NCBI RefSeq assembly: GCF_024808255.1
Contig: NZ_JANTYS010000002.1
Location: forward strand, 124,001-188,000
Origin: Mucilaginibacter dorajii
GTDB lineage: Bacteria; Bacteroidota; Bacteroidia; Sphingobacteriales; Sphingobacteriaceae
DNA length: 64,000 nucleotides
Direction: 5' to 3'
The notes under the pieces are model-generated. The model searched no databases. It was given only the letters and a program-made list of their open reading frames with translations, and had not been told where the DNA came from. Below, in pieces: positions 8,967 to 15,561 of this stretch. Both the position numbers and the translations under genes were made by a program. Each line of letters starts with the position of its first letter. Within the stretch, counting starts at the first letter, position 1.

Positions 8967-9338
8967 TTATCCTAATTGAGGAGGCTGGAAGATCACAGCG
9001 GCCGGGGTGGGCGGCAGGCTGTTATCATAAGGGGTTGAAATTACTTGCAACAGGCTGGTGTGGAATTGAATATCAGTTGAACTGATCAAAAACACTTCCT
9101 GAAAGAGGCTCTTTTGCGACTGCCTTTCGTCGCTGGCCTGCTTGTCATCAGCCTGTTTTACCTTTTTCGCGAAATAACATTTACCATCGCAATGCACTGC
9201 CGGTTTATCCCGGTTTTCGCAAAGCTTGGTAACAATGTAATTCCGGTTCAGTTCAAATCCCGCGTATACAAAAAAACGCGAAAAGTTAACTGATACCAGC
9301 GAAAAGATCAATAAATAGGCTGTTACACGTTGCAGCAT
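8967..9338 (-). CDS. Small secreted or anchored protein with Cys motif
   Basis: 123 residues. The first 25 form a hydrophobic signal or anchor (LLIFSLVSVNFSRFFVYAGF). A short conserved-looking block follows, KLCENRDKPAVHCDGKCYFAKK, with Cys40, Cys50 and Cys54 spaced C-x9-C-x3-C. The rest is polar and then proline-rich. I recognise this arrangement as common in Bacteroidota upstream of TonB receptors, but I know no assigned function. The TonB receptor gene starts about 330 bp downstream on the same strand with repeats between, so co-transcription is possible but unproven. Metal binding by the three cysteines is inference. Confidence 0.7.
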   Translation of the reverse strand: MLQRVTAYLLIFSLVSVNFSRFFVYAGFELNRNYIVTKLCENRDKPAVHCDGKCYFAKKVKQADDKQASDERQSQKSLFQEVFLISSTDIQFHTSLLQVISTPYDNSLPPTPAAVIFQPPQLG

Positions 9339-9410
9339 AATAACGCAAAGGTAACCTCTGCGGGGTTAAGAAGCAATTGTATTTTGTTTTTGCAGATCAA
9401 TTAAAAAATT

Positions 9411-9552
9411 GTCATTTCGAACGAACCAGCGAGGGGGTTACGCGCCGGAGGTGAGGAGAAATCTTATACAAGCGACTCCATTCGCTCGTCGCTTGTATAA
9501 GATTTCTCTTTCGCACCCCACTCAAGCCCCGCCTTCGCTCTATCGAAATGAC
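9411..9552. repeat. 142-bp inverted-repeat element, copy 2
   Basis: The outer ends match copy 1 (GTCATTTCGA / TCGAAATGAC) and the length is identical. The inner arms GAGAAATCTTATACAAGCGA and TCGCTTGTATAAGATTTCTC are perfect inverted repeats of at least 20 bp, so this copy can form an extensive cruciform or RNA hairpin. Confidence 0.85.
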
Positions 9553-9578
9553 AAATTTTATAAATATGTCACAAACAA

Positions 9579-9607
9579 AATCCCGGTTTCCAAAGAAAAC
9601 CGGGATT
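9579..9607 (-). terminator. Terminator-like hairpin beyond the response regulator
   Basis: AATCCCGGTTT and AAACCGGGATT form an 11-bp perfect stem with a 7-nt loop. Read on the minus strand it is followed by TTTTGTTTGT, which suits a rho-independent terminator for the response regulator transcript. Confidence 0.65.
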
Positions 9608-9621
9608 CAAATATCCTAATC

Positions 9622-9645
9622 AAAAAGCTCCCCCTTTAGGGGGCT
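9622..9645 (-). terminator. Hairpin with T run right after the response regulator
   Basis: On the minus strand AGCCCCC-TAAA-GGGGG-AGCT is followed by TTTTT. The gene's stop codon lies just upstream. The CT-rich hairpin resembles the repeats at 54856 and 54921, so terminator function and repeat origin overlap. Confidence 0.6.
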
Positions 9646-9652
9646 GGGGGGC

Positions 9653-10342
9653 TTAGCCCTCAAACTTATAACCAACACCTTTAACGGTAGCTACAACATC
9701 GTCGCCAAGCTTTTCGCGTAGTTTGCGGATGTGTACATCGATGGTACGGTTGGTTACCACTACAGAGTCCTCCCAAATGTTTTTCAGGATCACCTCGCGG
9801 GTGTATACCTTGCCTGGTTTTGAAGCCAGCAGGTAAAGCAATTCAAATTCTTTTTTGGCTAATACAACCTTAACGCCTTTTTGGTAAACCAGGTAGGCTT
9901 CGCGGTCAATAACCAGGTCACCAATTTCCAGTTTGTTGTCAGGTGCTTCCTCGGCAGGGGCATTGCGGCGTAAAATGGCGTTTATACGGCTTACCAGGGC
10001 ACGTGGCTTAATAGGTTTAGCTATATAATCATCGGCACCAACGTTAAAGCCGGCTATTTCTGAGTATTCTTCGCTGCGGGCAGTTAAAAACACCATAAAG
10101 GTATTTTTAAACTCGGGCATGGTGCGCATAATACGACAGGCCTCGATGCCGTCCATTTTAGGCATCATAATGTCAAGTACAATAAGATCAGGTAGTGATT
10201 TCTTGGCTTCAGCTACGGCTTCCTGACCGTTGCGGGCCAAAAACACCTGGTAGCCTTCTTTTTTAAGGTTGTATTCAATCAACTCTAAAATATCCGGTTC
10301 ATCATCAACAATAAGAATTTTCTGTTTCGGAGAGCTGCTCAT
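9653..10342 (-). CDS. OmpR/PhoB-type response regulator
   Basis: 229 residues. The receiver domain (about 7-125) shows the acidic pocket DDEPD, the phospho-acceptor Asp in LIVLDIMMPKMDG, the switch Thr in VFLTARS and the Lys in IAKPIKP. A winged-helix DNA-binding domain (about 135-229) follows, with YLLASKPGKVYTRE and RTIDVHIRKLREKLG and a final VKGVGYKFE. It therefore acts as a DNA-binding regulator of transcription once phosphorylated. No histidine kinase gene is beside it; the kinase at the window's left edge is about 8 kb away and is not a demonstrated partner. PhoB-like by fold only; target genes are unknown. Confidence 0.92.
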   Translation of the reverse strand: MSSSPKQKILIVDDEPDILELIEYNLKKEGYQVFLARNGQEAVAEAKKSLPDLIVLDIMMPKMDGIEACRIMRTMPEFKNTFMVFLTARSEEYSEIAGFNVGADDYIAKPIKPRALVSRINAILRRNAPAEEAPDNKLEIGDLVIDREAYLVYQKGVKVVLAKKEFELLYLLASKPGKVYTREVILKNIWEDSVVVTNRTIDVHIRKLREKLGDDVVATVKGVGYKFEG

Positions 10343-10448
10343 GATGCGTTAATTTTTTTGTATAAAAGTATACACTTAACAAAAGCTTAAAGTTACCACA
10401 ATATTAACAAATTGTTAAAGGTTACCTTATGTTAACGATTTATTGAAC

Positions 10449-11600
10449 CTATTTGAACGTTTTGGTTAAAAAGGCTTCCAAATCGGCACCCGTTATGTTC
10501 TTAGCAACAATGTTTCCGGCCGGATCAATGATAAAATTTGATGGGATAGCCTCGATGTTATAAAGCCTTTCCGTAGGCCCTTCAAAGCTGTTCAGGTCAG
10601 ATCCGTGAGCCCATTCCAGTTTATCATCATTGATGGCTTTTTGCCATGCTGCCTTATCCTTATCTAAAGAAATCCCTAAAATATTAAATCCTTTTGAATG
10701 GAAAGCGGCATATTGTTTAACCACGTTTGGGTTTTCCTGGCGGCAAGGCGCACACCATGATGCCCAAAAGTCAACCATTACATATTTGCCTTTATAATCG
10801 GCCAGGCTTACCTGTTTACCGTCTATACCGATTGTCGTAAAATCCGGTGCCTTGTGACCAATAGATACCGGCTTGATCTTTTCCATCTGCTTAACAAAGG
10901 TTTGCACACCAGGATTACCCGGAAAGTTTCCTTTAATATCATCGGCATAAGCCACTAATTGTGGTTCAAATTTGTAAACATCTAATGAGGTAGCTGCATA
11001 AAAGCCTGCCAACGAGGTTTTGTTATCATTAACAAATTTTAAAACCGCAGCACCGTAGTCGGCCAGGTTTTTCTGGAAAACAGGCATGTAAACTTTCAGC
11101 AGTGAATCTGATTGTTTGCCCAGTTTTTGTGATTTATCCTGGTATTCGGCAACCAGTTTGGTGTTTTTTGCGCCATAAAAATTGCTGATCTTGTTAAACT
11201 CCTTGATCTTTTCAGAATCATCAGATCCCTTAATGATATAGCTATGGCTAACGTCGTTGTTATCGGTTTCAAAATCAATATCATCGCCGTTCTTAGCTAT
11301 CAGGTCGTAAACGTTGTTGGCCGCTGCAGACTGATCGGCTCCGCCTGTACTGCCAACGCGTAATTTATACAGGTTGGCGTATGGTGCAACATGTTTAAAC
11401 TGAAATTTACCGTTTTCGCTTAGCGTGGTGGAGTCAACAACTTTTATCTGGGTACTATCGGCCTCAATTAAGTAAACCAGCTTGATGCTGCCGGGATTTT
11501 TAATGGTACCGTTAATGGTAAATTGCGAGCCATCTTTGCATGAATACAAAAACACGCTTAAAAGCAGTACACTGTAAACTGCCAGATTCTTTAATTTCAT
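10449..11600 (-). CDS. TlpA-like thiol:disulfide oxidoreductase lipoprotein (DUF4369)
   Basis: 383 residues. The N-terminus is a lipoprotein signal ending at FLYSC, placing the protein on a membrane facing the periplasm. An N-terminal DUF4369 beta domain (about 25-135) precedes a helical linker, and the C-terminal ~140 residues are a thioredoxin fold with the redox motif WASWCAPCRQ and the cis-Pro region AIPSNFIID. The family keeps periplasmic disulfides reduced, for example in cytochrome c maturation or respiration. Its start codon is 1 bp downstream of the gatB stop, so the two are likely co-transcribed, which is a chance or housekeeping linkage rather than a pathway link. Confidence 0.9.
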   Translation of the reverse strand: MKLKNLAVYSVLLLSVFLYSCKDGSQFTINGTIKNPGSIKLVYLIEADSTQIKVVDSTTLSENGKFQFKHVAPYANLYKLRVGSTGGADQSAAANNVYDLIAKNGDDIDFETDNNDVSHSYIIKGSDDSEKIKEFNKISNFYGAKNTKLVAEYQDKSQKLGKQSDSLLKVYMPVFQKNLADYGAAVLKFVNDNKTSLAGFYAATSLDVYKFEPQLVAYADDIKGNFPGNPGVQTFVKQMEKIKPVSIGHKAPDFTTIGIDGKQVSLADYKGKYVMVDFWASWCAPCRQENPNVVKQYAAFHSKGFNILGISLDKDKAAWQKAINDDKLEWAHGSDLNSFEGPTERLYNIEAIPSNFIIDPAGNIVAKNITGADLEAFLTKTFK

Positions 11601-11601
11601 T

Positions 11602-13071
11602 CTACTTTGATTCTAATTCCTTGATCAATAACTGGTTTGTTTTCTGCGGATCTATTTTCCCTTTGGAGGTTTTCATGATCTCGCCCATAAACAGGCCTAA
11701 AACGCCTTTTTTACCCTTCTGGTATTCCTTCACCTTATCGGGGAATTTGGCAATGGCCGCCTTTATAAACTGGCTCACATCGTCATTATCCGCGCTGATT
11801 AACAGGTTAAGCTCTTTGGCTAAGTCTTCGGCTTTTTTGCCGGGCTCCTTCACCATAGCCGGGAATAGCTTGTGCGAAGCTACAGAATTATTTATCACCC
11901 CTGCGTCAATTAGTTTAATGAGAGCGGCAAGGTTGGCCGGGGTAACAGCAAAGTTACCAATGCTTTGGTTATGATCATTAAGATATGATTTTACCGCCCC
12001 CATCAGCCAGTTAGCGGCTGCCTTATAGTGGTCTGTAGCTTTTACCAGTTCGTCAAAATAGTGGGCAACGTCCCTATCGGCAGTAATAACCGATGCATCA
12101 TAGGCCGAAAGACCCAGTTCGTTCACATATTTATAGTAAAGCTGGGCAGGTAATACCGGTAAGCCTTTTTTAATATCGTTTACATATTGCTCGGTAAGCA
12201 TCAGCGGCATCAAATCCGGCTCGGGGAAATAGCGGTAATCGTTTGCCATTTCTTTGGAGCGCAGTACCGATGTTTCGCCGGTATCGGCATTAAAGTTCAG
12301 TGTGTTTTGATCTATGTGGCCGCCGGCTTCAACAATCTCTACCTGGCGGGCAAACTCGTGCTCAATGGCACGCTGTACGTTACGGATAGAGTTTAAGTTT
12401 TTAACCTCGCAGCGGTTGCCAAAGGTGGTAGCGCCTTTCAGTCTTATCGAAATATTAGCATCGCAACGCATGCTGCCTTCTTCCATATTACCATCACAAA
12501 TATCCAGGTAACGGAGAATCTTGCGCGTCTCGGTCAAAAACTGACCGGCCTCTTCGGCGCTGTGCATTTCGGGCTGGGTAACAATCTCTAACAGGGGTAC
12601 ACCGGCACGGTTCAAATCTATTAATGAATCGGCGTGGTGCTGGTCGTGCATGCTTTTGCCTGCATCCTCTTCCATGTGAATGTGGTGAATGGCAATATTT
12701 TTTGTTGTACCATCGGCCAGTTTTACCGGTACGTGGCCGCCAAGACAAATAGGCGCGTGATCCTGCGTAATCTGGTAGCCTTTAGGCAAATCGGCGTAGA
12801 AATAATTTTTACGGGCAAAATGATTGTTAAGGTTAATGCTGCAATTACAGGCCAGGCCCATTTTTACGGCATATTCAACCGCTTTTTTATTTAAAAAAGG
12901 CAACGTGCCGGGATGTCCCAACGAAATTGCGCTAACATGCTGGTTAGGTTCGGCACCAAAAGCAGCTGAGTCTGCCGAGAATACCTTACTTAAAGTAGAT
13001 AGCTGGGCATGTACCTCAAGGCCTACAACCAATTGGTACTTTTCACCTATCCCGTTTGTGAGAACTGTCAT
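11602..13071 (-). CDS. gatB: Asp-tRNA(Asn)/Glu-tRNA(Gln) amidotransferase subunit B
   Basis: 489 residues, close to the usual 475-480. The N-terminal kinase-like half shows LVVGLEVHAQL, HPGTLPFLN, RKNYFYADLPKGYQITQ and the NRAGVPLLEIVTQPEM and EGSMRCDANIS signatures. The C-terminal YqeY-like tail ends with VLGLFMGEIMKTSKGKIDPQ. With GatA and GatC it converts misacylated Glu-tRNA(Gln) or Asp-tRNA(Asn) to the amide form; GatB phosphorylates the substrate and carries ammonia from GatA. gatA and gatC are not in the window. The ATG at 13071 fits the conserved start. Confidence 0.97.
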   Translation of the reverse strand: MTVLTNGIGEKYQLVVGLEVHAQLSTLSKVFSADSAAFGAEPNQHVSAISLGHPGTLPFLNKKAVEYAVKMGLACNCSINLNNHFARKNYFYADLPKGYQITQDHAPICLGGHVPVKLADGTTKNIAIHHIHMEEDAGKSMHDQHHADSLIDLNRAGVPLLEIVTQPEMHSAEEAGQFLTETRKILRYLDICDGNMEEGSMRCDANISIRLKGATTFGNRCEVKNLNSIRNVQRAIEHEFARQVEIVEAGGHIDQNTLNFNADTGETSVLRSKEMANDYRYFPEPDLMPLMLTEQYVNDIKKGLPVLPAQLYYKYVNELGLSAYDASVITADRDVAHYFDELVKATDHYKAAANWLMGAVKSYLNDHNQSIGNFAVTPANLAALIKLIDAGVINNSVASHKLFPAMVKEPGKKAEDLAKELNLLISADNDDVSQFIKAAIAKFPDKVKEYQKGKKGVLGLFMGEIMKTSKGKIDPQKTNQLLIKELESK

Positions 13072-13109
13072 AAAAATAAAATCCGGCTATAATTTGCCGC
13101 TTGTAAGGT

Positions 13110-13117
13110 CAAATATA
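13110..13117 (-). promoter_or_regulatory. Likely -7 box of gatB
   Basis: On the minus strand TATATTTG matches TAnnTTTG, 38 bp before the gatB ATG. No clear -33 TTTG was found at the right distance. Confidence 0.4.
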
Positions 13118-13450
13118 TAAAAGTTAATACAGTATGGGGTAGAAATTGGTTTTTAAGCAAGCGGAAAAGTTTGTTTTGAAGACCGCGTCAGCAGCCTAAG
13201 ATTTGGCCAACCAGTACCTGCCTACCCCGAAAAAAGTGATGCTTAGCTATACCTCCGATGAGATAATGAGCCAATTAAATAAACCCCGGTAAGCCAACTA
13301 CACAAATATACTAAAAAGAAAATTCGCCGGCAATTTTGTTTCGGTAGTTAAGGATTATTTTGTGCTTGGTTTATACTGAATTTACGTATAATGCTAAAAA
13401 TTAAAATATTGATTATCAGCTATATAATAAAACAAAATCATACTTACGCA

Positions 13451-13512
13451 GCACCTTCAATGCACCTTTGAGCACCTTTTGGGTACTTTTCAGATGCCTT
13501 TTGAAGCACCTT
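13451..13512. repeat. Degenerate repeat phased at about 11 bp
   Basis: Six versions of GCACCTT(T/C) start at 13451, 13462, 13472, 13483, 13494 and 13506. The spacing of 10-12 bp is about one DNA helical turn. The copies are degenerate (for example GTACTTT, ATGCCTT) and no gene covers them. Confidence 0.5.
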
Positions 13513-13806
13513 TAAATAACCTACGGTGTACCATTGTTTTCTTTTGGGGAGGAGAGTTGGTTCATGGTCAATAGTTCATAGATCATGGTTGATAAGATCA
13601 TGGTGCCGGATCAAGCGCTAAAATGGTTTAGCAATATTCATCTTTTTCTGTCCTTGCTCCTTAATCCCAAAATCTTTACTCCAATAAGGGCGTTGCCTGC
13701 GGCCCGGGCTATCCGTTCATACGCCTGCAGGCATTACGCTCATTGGCCGGTATCCACTGCTATCCCTAACGCGGGTTGTGGCCGTTGATTTTTGATTACG
13801 CTGATT

Positions 13807-13860
13807 TTTTTGTCTGAACCTGGATTAAACAGATTTATCAGATTAACAGGATTTTGATTT
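13807..13860. repeat. TCTGAACC repeat arm (single)
   Basis: Sequence TTTTTTGTCTGAACCTGGATT followed by a CAGATTTATCAGATTAACAGGATT-like block belongs to the repeat family whose paired, inverted copies flank 18389-18711 and 19217-19364. Here only one arm is clear. Confidence 0.6.
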
Positions 13861-13931
13861 GTCAAACGATGTCATTGTGAATTTTAAAATCCGCGGGCCG
13901 TGAAGATGGGCATGACGTAAACCGGGCGCAG

Positions 13932-14075
13932 ACGACTCACCCCGACGAGGCTCCGCCCGTCTGCCCCTCTTTCCGGCTGAAGCCGCATAGAGGGCGGGAG
14001 AACTTTACTTTAAGCCCTCTTTGCCGCTTGCGGGAGAGAGGGCAGGTCCAGCAAAGCGTCGACCGGGTGAGTCGT
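13932..14075. repeat. 144-bp GC-rich inverted-repeat element
   Basis: ACGACTCACCC at the left faces GGGTGAGTCGT at the right. Inside, CGACG faces CGTCG, GTCTGCCC faces GGGCAGGTC, and a nested pair (CCTCTTTCCGGC / GCGGGAGAGAGG) lies between. The whole unit can fold as one long imperfect hairpin. It is much richer in G and C than the surrounding AT-rich spacer. Confidence 0.65.
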
Positions 14076-14112
14076 GACCAGCGTTCACTCAAATGTTAAG
14101 TACATCATGTGT

Positions 14113-14203
14113 AAGCACGAAGCAATCTCGTTGCTATACAGAGCGGATAAGCAAATTCGATATGCAATGGCTACGGGATTGCCGCGCTGTGCTCGCAATG
14201 ACA
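14113..14203. repeat. 85-bp inverted-repeat family, copy 2 (worn)
   Basis: The right end GCTCGCAATGACA and the block GGGATTGCCGCGCTGTG match the reverse complement of the element at 8713-8797. The left end has decayed, so this copy lies in opposite orientation and is probably inactive. Confidence 0.6.
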
Positions 14204-14642
14204 AAATTGTGTGGTTTGGTTAGTTGAAAATAAAATGCTCTCGCCTTCCCCAAAGTGTCAGCAGAGCAGCTTCGGGCGAAAACGGGCAAAACGATGCGGG
14301 GCAGTGCGGTGGCAGGACATAGGGGGTTTTTGCGGCAGGGACCTGGCGGGTGAGGGCAAAATAATCCCAGCCCAGGTTTTGGCCGTTTTGCAGGGCAAAG
14401 GCCTTGAGCGCAAAGAAGCATTTCTGCTGACTTGAATTATTCACCAGTAATTTATTTTTTTGGTGTTCATTATCTCGCTTTGCTCGGTCTTTTGGTTCTT
14501 TTTGTTTCAAGACAAAAAGGACTTGGCCAACCCGCGGCCAAGAGCGGGCCAATGTTATTCGTTTATATATAATTAAAGTTGGGGAGGTGGAAGCAGTCAC
14601 TGGTACTTAACTGAAGCTACATACCTGTGCCAGATAAGAAAT

Positions 14643-14999
14643 CTATAATTTTGCTTCAAAAGCAGACTGAGATTTTTTTGACAACCTCTTTGATGCTTGT
14701 TTTATATCAGATACGCCAACATCCGATCTAATCAACTCTAAATTTTCTTTTTGAGTTTTAAGCTTATCCAACAAATTGATGACGTTTAGCTTGGATTCCT
14801 TAGTCATTGTTTTATCCTGAATAAGCATTTTTTTGAAAAGATCTGCAATCGCATCTAAAACGTATTCACTATAATTAACTACAGATTCGTTTTTATAGCT
14901 CCTTTTTAAAGACAAAGACTCAAACAAAATCAAGCTGATTTTGCTCAAATCGCTTTCCTCAATAACATTGATCTGCTCTATATTTTCAAACGTAATCAT
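14643..14999 (-). CDS. Small helical protein coupled to the ADP-ribosyltransferase-like gene
   Basis: 118 residues, unrecognised. It is predicted to be almost entirely helical and soluble, with a Lys-rich C-terminal third (KQASKRLSKKSQSAF) and no signal peptide or membrane segment. The start codon overlaps the stop of the upstream gene as TAATG, so translation is probably coupled. The pair lies just behind alaS and is more AT-rich than its neighbours. By position it could be an antitoxin, immunity or chaperone partner of the upstream enzyme; that is inference from gene order only. Confidence 0.7.
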   Translation of the reverse strand: MITFENIEQINVIEESDLSKISLILFESLSLKRSYKNESVVNYSEYVLDAIADLFKKMLIQDKTMTKESKLNVINLLDKLKTQKENLELIRSDVGVSDIKQASKRLSKKSQSAFEAKL

Positions 15000-15553
15000 T
15001 ACCTAACTTCTTCTAATGTTATTAACGTTTTATCGCCCTGTTTTGTTACTTCCAATATGATAAACCTGCTATTTGGCTTAAACAGCACTTCTTTCTCATT
15101 CTGCGGATGATACAATCCATATTTTGCAAAAGCCTCTATATCTTTTCCATTACGACTAAATATTCTGAACTGACAACTATTTCCAAACTGATAGGCTATA
15201 GCTTTTGACTTACTTGCCGAAATAAATGCGTGTTCCACTAAGATAGTATTATTAGAATAAGCATCTAAATATTTTTGCAATTCAAATGCAGTTAAGTTAA
15301 CAGCCCTATATACGATATCTTCATAGTCGGGCAACTTCGCTAAAGTCTTATTCAAAAACTTACCAAAGTCTGAAGAGTTCTGTCCACCGCTCAATCTTAA
15401 TTGTTCATTCAATGTCTCATAAGCATCTTCTGTATATCTATAGATTAAAGCATGCTCTTCAAGGCGTAATAAGTCAGTATTAACTAATTTTTTCTGTACC
15501 TCAATTAATTCTCTTGAACAATATTGATGAACATACTCATCCAGTTTTTTCAT
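14999..15553 (-). CDS. Putative ADP-ribosyltransferase (R-S-E class)
   Basis: 184 residues. The arrangement fits the R-S-E ADP-ribosyltransferase fold: Arg83 in IVYRAVNL, the STS-like Ser-Ala-Ser at 112-114 in HAFISASKSKAIAYQF, and the ExE motif Glu153-Lys-Glu155 in NEKEVLFKPNSRFIILEV. The spacing and the strand after the ExE resemble C3/VIP2-type exoenzymes. It should move ADP-ribose from NAD to a protein or other target, which is unknown. There is no signal peptide or secretion marker, so it may act inside the cell. It starts 8 bp past the alaS stop and overlaps a small partner gene. I rate the family call as likely, not certain, because motif 2 reads SAS rather than STS. Confidence 0.68.
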   Translation of the reverse strand: MKKLDEYVHQYCSRELIEVQKKLVNTDLLRLEEHALIYRYTEDAYETLNEQLRLSGGQNSSDFGKFLNKTLAKLPDYEDIVYRAVNLTAFELQKYLDAYSNNTILVEHAFISASKSKAIAYQFGNSCQFRIFSRNGKDIEAFAKYGLYHPQNEKEVLFKPNSRFIILEVTKQGDKTLITLEEVR

Positions 15554-15561
15554 TTCAAAAT

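Larger units (their letters stand above)
13072..14642. other. 1.6-kb gene-poor, repeat-rich stretch
   Basis: I see no convincing gene here. It holds a phased GCACCTT repeat (13451-13512), a TCTGAACC-type arm (13807-13860), a 144-bp inverted repeat (13932-14075), a worn 85-bp repeat copy (14113-14203) and a CTTTTTGT/ACAAAAAG hairpin (14498-14519). A minus-strand open frame at 14220-14600 has odd Pro/aromatic-rich composition and overlaps repeat sequence, so I do not call it a gene. A short frame at 13209-13292 could be a gene remnant but is too short to identify. Confidence 0.6.

Noticed and set aside
1..10342. Pairing of the window's first histidine kinase with the response regulator at 9653
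   Set aside because: They are 8 kb apart and on opposite strands, with unrelated genes between.
13209..13292. Short frame reading NQYLPTPKKVMLSYTSDEIM, possible gene remnant
   Set aside because: Fewer than 30 codons with no identifiable family; a decayed gene end cannot be told from chance.
14220..14600. Minus-strand open frame of 126 codons with Pro/aromatic-rich composition
   Set aside because: It overlaps repeat and hairpin sequence, lacks a plausible promoter and has amino acid content unlike real proteins here; more likely a repeat shadow.
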